Assembly: GCF_000222765.1 (NCBI RefSeq)
Contig: NZ_AFUE01000005.1
Coordinates: forward strand, 1 to 64,000
DNA length: 64,000 nt
Source: Streptococcus cristatus ATCC 51100
GTDB lineage: Bacteria > Bacillota > Bacilli > Lactobacillales > Streptococcaceae
Reading direction: 5' to 3'
In this document: positions 47,778-55,942 of the stretch, in pieces
How the letters are laid out: each line of letters opens with the position of its first letter
How positions within the stretch are numbered: position 1 is the stretch's first letter
Translations under genes and position numbers: made by a program
The notes under the pieces: model-generated
What the model saw: only the letters and a program-made list of their open reading frames with translations
Databases searched by the model: none
Told to the model about the DNA's origin: nothing

Positions 47778-49910
47778 ATGAAAACAATACTAGAAACGAT
47801 TGATACCCGCTATGGAACGGACAATTCCCATAGCTTTTCCCACGGCAATACCCTGCCCTATACAGGGGCACCATTCGGCATGAATTATTTCGTTCCTCAG
47901 AGCAGCCATACAGACGGCTCTTGGTTCTTTAAACCAGACCTACCCATCTTCCAAGGTATTCGTCTGACCCACCAGCCCAGTCCTTGGATCGGGGACTTCT
48001 CTTGACTCCTGCTCACGCCTGTCACCGAAAAGATAAGCAAGCCTGATATCTATCACCGCCAGTCGTCCTATCGACCGGACGAGAGTATTTTTCAGCCACA
48101 TTATTTGAAAGTTCACTCCAATCGCTATCAAGTCAGCACGGAACTGACTCCGACTACTTATGGAGCTCGCTTCCGACTCACAAGCCAATTGGCCCAGCCT
48201 ATCAGCCTTATTCTACACAGCGGAGCTCAGACCCATTTCCATATGCTGGACGCCTACACGCTTCTAGGCCGTCTGAAAGAAGAAACCAATCCAGCCAAGC
48301 GGCCTCTAACCATGCATGTCTGCCTGCGCTTTGATCAGCCTATTCAGACCAGTCATGCCCTTGGAGAGGACTTGGTGCTAGACTTTGAACAAGGACAACT
48401 GCAATTTGCCCTAGCCACTTCCTTTATCTCGGAAGAGCAAGCCCTGACGAATCTGACCCAAGCCGACTTTGATGCGGTAAAAGAACAAACCAAGCAAGCC
48501 TGGGAAAGCTACCTCCACCGATTTGATGTTGTAGAGCAGGGTAAGGCTGACCGCCGCATGTTCGACCAGACTCTTTACCGCGTCTTCCTCTTTCCTCAGA
48601 CTTTTTATGAGATTGATGCTGAAGGACAAGAAATTCATTGGGACTTTACCCATCAGACTGTCCAGCCTGGTAAATTCTTTACTAATATTGGATTTTGGGA
48701 TGGTTTTCGTACCAATTTTCCTCTGCTAGCTCTTATCGCACCCAACACCTATCACGATTTTCTAGAAGGATTTCTGAATTTCTACAAAGAAACGGGCTAT
48801 CTACCCAAGTGGCTGGCTCCTGATGAACGAGGCATGATGCCAGGAACCTTGATCGACGGTGTGATTGCGGACGCCGCTGCGAAAGATCTCATTCCTGACC
48901 TAGAACAGGAATTGTTCCAAGCCATGCTGGACACATCAGAGAAAGAATATCCTTCCAAACGTTACGGCCGACAAGGGGCTAGCGACTACCAAACCTTGGG
49001 CTACCTGCCAGCAGATTATCATGAAAGCGTCAGCCACACGCTGGACTATAGCTACAGCGACTTTTGCATTGCCAGCCTAGCCAGCAAACTCCAAAAGGAG
49101 CAAGTAGCTCAGCGATATGCCCAGCAGGCGCTTCATTACCAAAACCTTTTCGATTCAGAAACGGGCTATATGCGGGCCAAAGACCGACAAGGGCAATTTC
49201 GAGCCGACTTTTCTCCTTACAGCTGGGGCCGAGACTATGCCGAATGCTCTGCTATTCAAAATACGCTCAGCGTCTTCCATGATATTGAAGGCTTGAAAGA
49301 GCTCATGGGCGGTGAGCCAGCCTTTACCGATTATCTGACTAAGCTCTGTCAGGACCAGCCTTATTTTGATGTCATGGGCTACGGCTACGAAATTCACGAA
49401 ATGAGCGAGATGGCGAATGCTCACTTTGGCCAGCTAGCCATTTCCAATCAGCCTAGTTTCCATATTCCTTATCTTTTCCGCTATAGTAGCAGGCCAGAAT
49501 ACACTAGTCTGTTAATCAAAAGCTTAAGAGAAGAGGCTTTTCAGGCTAGTTGGCAGGCTTTTCCTGGTGACGAGGACAATGGAAGCCTTTCTGCTTGGTA
49601 TATCTGGAGCGTCTTGGGGCTCTATCCGACTTGTCCTGGAAAGCCTCACTATGACTTAGGCATTCCTCTCTTTAACCACCTTCGCCTCTTCCTACCACAA
49701 AGTCAAAAATGGCTCGATATTTACGCTCATGACAACCATCCCCATTTCCAGTTTGTGAAAAAGGCAGAATTAGACGGACAAAGCCTGCAGCGAATTTCCC
49801 ATGAGGACTTACTGGCTTCTGACAGGCTGGACTTCTACCTATCCTGGTTACCAAATTCATCTTCCACCCACGTACAAAAACAGCAAAAGAGGCTGGGACA
49901 AAAGTCCTAG
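47778..49910 (+). pseudogene. GH92 alpha-mannosidase interrupted by one in-frame TGA
   Basis: The frame from the ATG at 47778 to the stop at 49908 has 710 codons besides the stop. A single TGA at 48003-48005 breaks it after residue 75. The residues on both sides join smoothly (WIGDFS then LLLTPVTEKISK), and homologues have Trp in this position, so TGG to TGA is the simplest change. The rest is intact: GDEDNGSLSAWYIWSVLGLYP carries the family active-site motif. The last ten residues derive from repeat copy 3. It is either a nonsense allele or read through at a UGA-C context; a truncated 75-residue product would be inactive. Confidence 0.9.
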
Positions 49911-50067
49911 CCTCTCAATTGTCTTTAGATTATCGAGCAAGACGCAGTGGTTGAGCGGGCTCTACTACGCTGATTTCATCAGCTTTTACAGCCCAACTCA
50001 ACTGTGCGGAGGTGGGACGACGAAATCGAATTCTAACGAATTACCGATTTCTGTCCCACTCTCTTTT
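49888..50067 (+). repeat. Dispersed ~180-bp foldable repeat, copy 3
   Basis: Same orientation and family as 21455 and 25153. Left hairpin AGAGGCTGGGAC / GTCCTAGCCTCT intact. It supplies the last codons and the stop of the GH92 frame on the plus strand, and its right end is seven bases from the end of the GH29 gene on the minus strand, so it probably acts as a bidirectional terminator-like divider. Confidence 0.9.
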
Positions 50068-50073
50068 CTCATT

Positions 50074-51777
50074 CTAACTCCCCTTGACCTCAATCTTGAG
50101 TCTGCTTTGACGACCGTCCTCTCGGCTGGCACAAAGGTAAAAATTCAATTCTTGCTGACTCGTAAAAGCCAAGGTTGATAAGGTCAGCTCTTTTCTGGTC
50201 TCACCTGGAGCAAAGCTCACATCCCAGATTTGATCCTCATAAGCCGTTCCGTGCGTTCCTGTTCCAGGCTCCGTAACCAGTCGAATCTGCTCCACCTGCT
50301 CCAGTCCATCTAATCGACGCAGACTAATCTGGCTTGATTGCCCCCCGATTACTGTGTCCGCTGCTTGTGAAATCACCAAACCAGAAGGCCTCTTCTCTTC
50401 CTCCATAATCGCTGGTGTCCTGTACACGGCCAGCTTACTCAACAGTGGTAAGGCTTGGAAATCCGTCAAAATCAAGCGCAAGTAACGAGCCTCGACCATT
50501 TCGCCCAAAAGTAGACGCTTATAGCCAATCGTCTGACCACGGGCAAAAACAGTCCAGCCATCCTCTTTCTTCACTTCTAGGATAAAACCTGCGACCCGTT
50601 GCCCTTTGGCAATCGGTTCTCCGATTTCTAGCAAATTAAAAGTGCAACTGCGACCTAGGTCAATCTCCAAGACATAAGAGGTTTCCTCTTCATTCGGAGC
50701 CCAGAAACTATCCCTTTGACCATCCGTCAGATTGCTTGCTGGATAGCCTGCCCTTTCACTGCTACTTGTGACTTCGGCCTCCGCAGCCAAATCTTCATCG
50801 TAAAGGCTAGAGATAACCTGATGAAATTCCTGCAGGCGCTGGACATCAACTTCCGCCAACAAGCCCTCCTTGGTCGGAGGCACGTTGAGCAGAAGCGGTG
50901 TCCCCCGCCCCACCGAAGCCAGATAAATATCCAGCAAATCCGTCAAGGACTTGGGTGGCTGACTGTCATGATAAAACCAGCCTGAACGCAGGGACACATC
51001 TGCTTCTCCGATAGAATAGTGAGTACCGTCTGGATCGCCATGGCAAAGATAGATAGGCGGTGTCTGCTCACTCAGCTTTTCCGGCCGAATCTTCTGCCAC
51101 AAGGGATCGCCAGCTCGGCCACTTTCATTGCCAATCCAACGCAATTCAGTCGCCTCAGTTGAGAAAATGACAGCGTCTTTTTGATAGCGACGAATGGTTT
51201 CAAACCAAGCCTCAAACTCATAGGAAAGCTTTTGAGCTCCTTCTCCACGCGCCCCATCCATCCAGATTTCAACAAATTTTCCTTTATTGCCATAAAGTGG
51301 ATTGCTCAAGATTTCTTCTAATTGCTGCTGATAATATTCATTGTAGGCTTCTTGAGTATCTACGTGATAGAGCGGGCTGTGGGCGTCCCAAGGTGAAAGA
51401 TAGAGCCCCAAATCCATATCATAGTGACTGGCTGAGCGGGAAATCTCAGCCAAGAGGTCACCCTTGCCATCTCTCCACGGACTGGCAGCCACCGTATAGT
51501 CTGTATAGCGGCTCGGATAAAGAACAAAGCCATCATGATGCTTGACCACAACAATGACCCGTTTAAAACCTGTTTCTTTCAGAACCCTGATCCACTGGTC
51601 TGTATCCAGTTTAGTCGGATTGAAACGCTTGGGATCTTCTTGACCATTTCCCCATTCCTGCTCGTAAAAGGTATTGATGCCAAAATGGATAAAAGCGGCC
51701 AATTCATCTCGATGATAAGCCAACTGAGCCGCCGAAGGCAAGGGACCAAAATCCGCAATCTCTTCCAATTTTTTCAT
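50074..51777 (-). CDS. GH29 alpha-L-fucosidase
   Basis: 567-residue family 29 retaining fucosidase. The N-terminal barrel has FIHFGINTFYEQEWG near residue 31, RVIVVVKHHDGFVLYPS near 73 and EIWMDGARGEG near 170, in which the Asp is the likely nucleophile. The C-terminal half is a carbohydrate-binding-like beta-sandwich (F5/8 type, SNLTDGQRDSFWAPNEEE). No signal peptide. Homologues in pneumococcus cleave alpha-1,3/4-fucose from Lewis-type antennae. The ATG has a weak ribosome site. Confidence 0.93.
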   Translation of the reverse strand: MKKLEEIADFGPLPSAAQLAYHRDELAAFIHFGINTFYEQEWGNGQEDPKRFNPTKLDTDQWIRVLKETGFKRVIVVVKHHDGFVLYPSRYTDYTVAASPWRDGKGDLLAEISRSASHYDMDLGLYLSPWDAHSPLYHVDTQEAYNEYYQQQLEEILSNPLYGNKGKFVEIWMDGARGEGAQKLSYEFEAWFETIRRYQKDAVIFSTEATELRWIGNESGRAGDPLWQKIRPEKLSEQTPPIYLCHGDPDGTHYSIGEADVSLRSGWFYHDSQPPKSLTDLLDIYLASVGRGTPLLLNVPPTKEGLLAEVDVQRLQEFHQVISSLYDEDLAAEAEVTSSSERAGYPASNLTDGQRDSFWAPNEEETSYVLEIDLGRSCTFNLLEIGEPIAKGQRVAGFILEVKKEDGWTVFARGQTIGYKRLLLGEMVEARYLRLILTDFQALPLLSKLAVYRTPAIMEEEKRPSGLVISQAADTVIGGQSSQISLRRLDGLEQVEQIRLVTEPGTGTHGTAYEDQIWDVSFAPGETRKELTLSTLAFTSQQELNFYLCASREDGRQSRLKIEVKGS

Positions 51778-51841
51778 ATGTCTCGCTATTCCTCATTTCT
51801 TCCTAGTCAATCTCTTCTCTAGCTCCACTATAGCAAAAAAA

Positions 51842-51861
51842 GAGGACGCTAACAACGCCTC
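51842..51861 (-). terminator. Weak terminator of the alcohol dehydrogenase gene
   Basis: GAGG-A-CG / CG-CCTC stem with one bulge and a 7-base loop, A7 on the plus-strand side giving T7 on the minus strand. The rest of the 51778-52016 gap shows no feature. Confidence 0.55.
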
Positions 51862-52016
51862 CTTTTTGACTTCCTAAAAAGCTACTCTTTCTTCTATAAT
51901 TTGTGGAAGACTGAAAATCCTGACCTAGTCCTTGCAAATCCTTTTACTGATCTCTCAGAATTTCAAATTCCTTTGAGTGCCTTTAACATCCCCTAGCATA
52001 ATAATCTTGACAAACC

Positions 52017-53054
52017 TTAGTCAATCACAATCAAGGCCTTAATGGTCTTCCGTTCGTCCATATCTTTATAGGCTTGGTCAATCTCTTCCAGTTTATAGCT
52101 GGAAGTAAAGACGCGACCTGGATTGATATCGCCATCAAGAACTGCTTTCAATAAGAGTTGTTTGTCGTAGGTTGTGACAGAGGCTGCGCCACCCGCCACT
52201 GTGATGTTTTGTGCAAAGGTGGAACCAAGGGCACGATTATTATAGTGGGGAACACCAACAAAGCCTAATCGGCCGCCGTTGTGAAGGACTCCAAGCGCTT
52301 GGTCAACAGCTGCTTCTGTTCCGACACATTCGAGCGCAGCATCAGCTCCGCCACCGAGGATTTCGCGCACCTTGGCAATGCCTTCTTCTCCACGTTCAGC
52401 AACAACAGCTGTCGCTCCTGATTCAAACGCCATCTTTTGCCGGTCTTCATGACGGCTCATGAGGACGATTTGGGAAGCACCACGCATCTTAGCGGCGATA
52501 ACAGCGCATTGCCCAACAGCGCCATCACCGATGACGACTACCTTGTCACCTGCTTTAACATCCGCCACACGCGCTGCATGGTAGCCTGTCGGCATGACAT
52601 CAGCCAGCGACAAGAAGGACTTAAGCATCCCTTCTGAATAATCTGACGGCTGACCCGGAATTTTCACCAAAGCCCAGTTGGCATACTTGAAGCGCATATA
52701 TTCTGCTTGCACCCCATCTGACCAGTTATTGCCAATATGCCGGTCACAAGTCCCGTCATATCCTGCTCGGCAGGCATCACAATCCCCACATCCATGAGTA
52801 AAGGGAGCAATGACAAAATCGCCTGCTTTCACAGTCGTTACTGCCTCACCGACTTCCTCGACAATCCCAATCGCCTCGTGTCCACTGTTCATGCGCCCAG
52901 GCTTCACCTGCTCATTTCGATAACTCCACAGGTCAGAGCCGCAGACACAGGTACGAACAATACGGATAATGGCATCATCTGGATCTAGAATTTGCGGATG
53001 ATCCATTTCTGCTAGTCCAACTTGACCAGCCTTGAGATAAACTGCTGATTTCAT
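52017..53054 (-). CDS. Zinc-dependent medium-chain alcohol dehydrogenase
   Basis: 345-residue MDR oxidoreductase. Catalytic zinc: CVCGSDLWSY near residue 37 and GHEAIGIVEEVG near 58. Structural zinc: CGDCDACRAGYDGTC near 90. Rossmann motif VVIGDGAVGQCAV near 170. Resembles IPP-type Zn alcohol dehydrogenases of streptococci; substrate unknown, NADP is possible. It stands alone, with an extended -10 promoter (TGATATAAT at 53084-53092) and CAAGGAG before the ATG. It follows the N-glycan island but is not obviously part of it. Confidence 0.9.
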   Translation of the reverse strand: MKSAVYLKAGQVGLAEMDHPQILDPDDAIIRIVRTCVCGSDLWSYRNEQVKPGRMNSGHEAIGIVEEVGEAVTTVKAGDFVIAPFTHGCGDCDACRAGYDGTCDRHIGNNWSDGVQAEYMRFKYANWALVKIPGQPSDYSEGMLKSFLSLADVMPTGYHAARVADVKAGDKVVVIGDGAVGQCAVIAAKMRGASQIVLMSRHEDRQKMAFESGATAVVAERGEEGIAKVREILGGGADAALECVGTEAAVDQALGVLHNGGRLGFVGVPHYNNRALGSTFAQNITVAGGAASVTTYDKQLLLKAVLDGDINPGRVFTSSYKLEEIDQAYKDMDERKTIKALIVID

Positions 53055-53242
53055 TGCATTTCTCCTTGAATTTTACTAACTATATTATATCACTTTTCAG
53101 AGACCTAGCCTAAGGGAAGGTAAAAGAGTTGCGTGACAATTTTATATCCCAGCAAGCTCTACCCATCACTTTTTAAAGCCGCTTTCTTAGCCCTCACTAG
53201 CTGAGGCCATACTCCAGCAGCAGCAGCTGAATCCATCAAAAT

Positions 53243-53270
53243 GACCTCTAGCGTGACTCGGCTAGAGGTC
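53243..53270. repeat. Perfect 10-bp inverted repeat in the adh upstream gap
   Basis: GACCTCTAGC / GCTAGAGGTC with an 8-base loop. On the minus strand it is followed by ATTTTG (weak T-run). It may be a degraded terminator for the orphan transcript starting at about 53608. Just below it a 25-codon frame (53170-53240) reads DSAAAAGVWPQLVRAKK, perhaps a gene remnant. Confidence 0.7.
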
Positions 53271-53618
53271 TGATTCACCTTGCTGATATGGGAGCAATCA
53301 GTTTATTCCATTCGGAACTGACTAACAACAATTGTTGATTATTAAATTTTTAATTCCTTTAAGCGCTAATGATTTTCTTTTATCTTAGCATTAGAAATAT
53401 TGATCACAAAGCAACTATCGGTTAACATCTCGAAGACTGAAAACCATCTAAAAGCTTCTACTTTCTATCCCACTGTCATAATCAGATAGGCTAAGCAGGC
53501 CTACCCAATGATTTAACCAATAGTCCAGTAAAGCAACGACTTATATGTTACAAATAAATATATCAGCAAAGCAAATCGAATGCGAAATTAATTTTTTCCT
53601 TTCCCTATCTTTACTTAT

Positions 53619-53656
53619 ATTATACTCCTCCCACCAAAATATTGCAAGCGTTTACA
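53619..53656 (-). promoter_or_regulatory. Orphan promoter overlapped by a perfect cre site
   Basis: Minus-strand TTGCAA, 17-bp spacer, TATAAT (about 53617-53645). TTGCAAGCGTTTACA on the plus strand (53642-53656) matches the cre consensus at all positions and covers the -35 element. No gene follows for about 560 bp; the alcohol dehydrogenase has its own promoter. The 53055-53700 gap otherwise has no open reading frame of note. Confidence 0.7.
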
Positions 53657-53704
53657 CTATGAAGTTTGGAAAAATTTAACTAAAAAGAATGAACATAAAA
53701 AAGT

Positions 53705-53733
53705 AAAGGAGACCCTAAAATGAGGTCTCCTTT
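53705..53733 (-). terminator. Terminator of the alkaline-shock operon
   Basis: AAAGGAGACC / GGTCTCCTTT stem with a 9-base loop and a T-rich tail on the minus strand, 49 bp after the CsbD stop. Confidence 0.85.
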
Positions 53734-53781
53734 AGACTGTAGTTGATTTCTATCAGCTACTATATATAATATAGCATAACC

Positions 53782-53988
53782 TTATTTCTCGTCGTCTTTA
53801 TGAAGCATGTTTTTAACACCTTCAATAGCGCCTTCAACTGCATCTTTTGCATCTTCAGCAACTTCTTTGACTTTAGAAACAACTTTTTCAGCTGCTCCTT
53901 CTTTTTCAAGTTTTTCGTCACCGATTACTTTCCCAACACCTTCTTTGACAGCGCCTTTAGCTTGGTTGAATTTTTCTTCTGTTGACAT
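53782..53988 (-). CDS. CsbD-family stress protein
   Basis: 68-residue, very hydrophilic and helical protein ([23 protein letters not shown]) of the CsbD family, whose members are general-stress proteins without a known enzymatic role. AAAGGAGGAC precedes the ATG. Last gene of the alkaline-shock cluster, so it is likely induced with it. Confidence 0.9.
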   Translation of the reverse strand: MSTEEKFNQAKGAVKEGVGKVIGDEKLEKEGAAEKVVSKVKEVAEDAKDAVEGAIEGVKNMLHKDDEK

Positions 53989-54022
53989 AACTATGTCCTC
54001 CTTTATTTCTTTTTGTTTTTAA

Positions 54023-54622
54023 TTAATGTACGCGAGCTTTTTCACTTGATGAAGCAGCATCTTTAACAGCTTCTACACCTTCACCAACTTTTTCTTGAAC
54101 GGCTGAAAAACCACCGCTAAGACCAGATTTTGCTTTTTCGAATTGCTCTGAAGCAAATTCTCCTGTTGATTCAGCAACATCTGTCACTCGATCTTGAAGG
54201 CTAACTGAGTCAGCTTCATGTTGTTCTTTCGTTTTAATATCAACAACATTGACATTTACTTCAACAACTTCCAAATCAGTCATCTTAGAAACTTCCGCCA
54301 CAACAACATCTTTAATTTCCTTGTACAAGGCAGGAACATTCTTTTGATATTCCACTACTACGTTCAAGTCAACAGCCACTTGTTCTTTCCCAACTTCAAC
54401 ATTAACACCATTCGTTACGTTATCAGTGTTAATCAATTTATCTGCTAAATTAGAGAAGAAGCCACCATCAACAGCTAGCAAACCTGAAACTTTCTCTAAA
54501 GAGAGACCAATGATTTTTTGAATGACTTTATCTTCGTAAGTCAATTCACCTTTTACTTCATGAGTTGCTTGCGCAACTTCTTTTTTAGCAACATCTTTAA
54601 AATCTTTATTTGTATTTGACAT
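54023..54622 (-). CDS. Asp23/Gls24-family envelope stress protein
   Basis: 199 residues. The Asp23 domain covers about residues 25-130 (ELTYEDKVIQKIIGLSLEKV, with GGFFSNLADKL and VEYQKNVPALYKEI). The C-terminal ~50 residues are charged and helical, with a Gly-Ser stretch. In Staphylococcus Asp23 is tethered to the membrane by AmaP, which is coded upstream in the same operon. AAGGAG precedes the ATG. Confidence 0.93.
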   Translation of the reverse strand: MSNTNKDFKDVAKKEVAQATHEVKGELTYEDKVIQKIIGLSLEKVSGLLAVDGGFFSNLADKLINTDNVTNGVNVEVGKEQVAVDLNVVVEYQKNVPALYKEIKDVVVAEVSKMTDLEVVEVNVNVVDIKTKEQHEADSVSLQDRVTDVAESTGEFASEQFEKAKSGLSGGFSAVQEKVGEGVEAVKDAASSSEKARVH

Positions 54623-54635
54623 AAGAAACTCCTTA

Positions 54636-54809
54636 TTATTTATTTAATATATTTTTTTGTTGTATATAATATCCGATTCCTGCTCCTATGGCAGCGCAAA
54701 TCAAGACAAATAGTGTCTTAAAGAAGCCAAAGGATAGGATAAAGCAGGCTAGAACACCGCCCGCTAATCCAGATAGGATTAGATATTGATATTTTTTAAA
54801 CCATTCCAT
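54636..54809 (-). CDS. Small DUF2273-like membrane protein
   Basis: 57 residues, too short for most gene finders. Reverse strand gives MEWFKKYQYLILSGLAGG then two hydrophobic helices and the tail YYIQQKNILNK. An AAGGAAG site precedes the ATG at 54809. Small proteins of this type (DUF2273) lie between amaP and asp23/gls24 in streptococcal and staphylococcal alkaline-shock operons. Function unknown. Confidence 0.85.
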   Translation of the reverse strand: MEWFKKYQYLILSGLAGGVLACFILSFGFFKTLFVLICAAIGAGIGYYIQQKNILNK

Positions 54810-54826
54810 TTTGGTACTTCCTTACT

Positions 54827-55387
54827 TTACACGACTAGTATTTTTTTAGCCTGCGATTTTGGTTTGAAATCTGATACAGAGATTTCAAGCTTGACATCAT
54901 GATTGAGACCGAAGAATTCTGTTAATCCAGTAGCAATTTCATCCTGAATCAACTGACTTCTTTTGATGATGTTTTCTGACGGAACAATTGCTCCTTTAAC
55001 AGAAACCAGACATTTGTTTTTCCGGCTATTTACGGAAACTGTAGGATCTTTAATAAAATCATGGTCTGTCACCAGACTACGAACAAATCCTTCTATCGCT
55101 GAATTTTTCAGCATTAGTTTACCATCCGCATCAGCTAACTGAATTTCCAAACGTCTCTTAGGATAAAAAAGTATCACTAACATCAGCAACAATATTAAGC
55201 TTGCTAAAACCAGTGTCCCCCAGAAAACATATCTAGATAGATAGTATCCTACAAAAGGAATCTTTTTCCAAGTGAATAACTGGATGCCTAAACCGCTAAC
55301 TTTATGAAAATCTAGTAAAACAGGAATCAAAATCGTCAAGATTAAAATACAGAAAATAAGGGAAAGTATTTTTCTTGATTTTGACAT
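54827..55387 (-). CDS. amaP: Alkaline shock membrane anchor protein AmaP
   Basis: 186 residues from the ATG at 55387 (AAAGGATTC upstream; the longer frame is not supported). Two membrane helices (about residues 8-28 and 50-75) precede a cytoplasmic domain with DHDFIKDPTVSVNSRKNKCLV, the AmaP pattern. It holds Asp23-type proteins at the membrane (family knowledge). Confidence 0.88.
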   Translation of the reverse strand: MSKSRKILSLIFCILILTILIPVLLDFHKVSGLGIQLFTWKKIPFVGYYLSRYVFWGTLVLASLILLLMLVILFYPKRRLEIQLADADGKLMLKNSAIEGFVRSLVTDHDFIKDPTVSVNSRKNKCLVSVKGAIVPSENIIKRSQLIQDEIATGLTEFFGLNHDVKLEISVSDFKPKSQAKKILVV

Positions 55388-55432
55388 ATTGAATCCTTTC
55401 ATCATTAAATTATATTTGTACAAAAAGCAATT

Positions 55433-55672
55433 CTATGCTTTCTTTCCTACAAAAAACGATACAACTGCAACTACAATAACTGCGCCGATGATAGAAGGAA
55501 TCAAAGCCATGCCAGCCAAACTAGGTCCCCAAGTTCCTAAAAGAGACTGACCAACAGCTGAACCAACTAAACCTGCAACAACGTTGGCGACAATTCCCAT
55601 AGAACCGCCTTTTTTTGTTATTGATCCAGCAACCAGACCAATAAGACCTCCGACAATAAGTGACCACAACAT
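55433..55672 (-). CDS. GlsB/YeaQ/YmgE-family membrane protein
   Basis: 79-residue transglycosylase-associated-type protein with three membrane helices and the glycine-rich family pattern (LIVGGLIGLVAGSITKKGG, NVVAGLVGSAVGQSLLG). A stress protein coded with Gls24 in streptococci and enterococci. First gene of the operon, behind GAAAGGAGAA. The 55673-55942 gap upstream holds divergent AT-rich promoter sequence. Confidence 0.92.
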   Translation of the reverse strand: MLWSLIVGGLIGLVAGSITKKGGSMGIVANVVAGLVGSAVGQSLLGTWGPSLAGMALIPSIIGAVIVVAVVSFFVGKKA

Positions 55673-55893
55673 AGTAATTCTCCTTTCTAAATCAAAATTA
55701 TTTAATATTATTTTTGATTAATATAATTATATAATTTTCCAACTTGGAAACATAATAATTCAGCTTGGTTTTCTTACCGTTTATCTGTACTATAGATACG
55801 AAAAGATGAGAATTCCTTGTTCTATAGGCTTTTACAAGCATTTTTAGATATATTTTAGAGTTATTAAACGAGGTTAAATGTATAAAAATATGG

Positions 55894-55899
55894 TATAAT
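55894..55899 (+). promoter_or_regulatory. Extended -10 promoter of the Mga-like regulator
   Basis: TGGTATAAT, TATAAT at 55894-55899 with a TGN extension and no clear -35; 44 bp before the ATG. Confidence 0.6.
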
Positions 55900-55942
55900 T
55901 TCCTGATAATAAAAACACTATATAAAGAAAGATAATATTTTA

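Noticed and set aside
53055-53240. Frames in the alcohol dehydrogenase upstream gap
   Set aside because: Only short frames of up to about 25 codons; none has a ribosome site at a proper distance. Kept only as a possible remnant.
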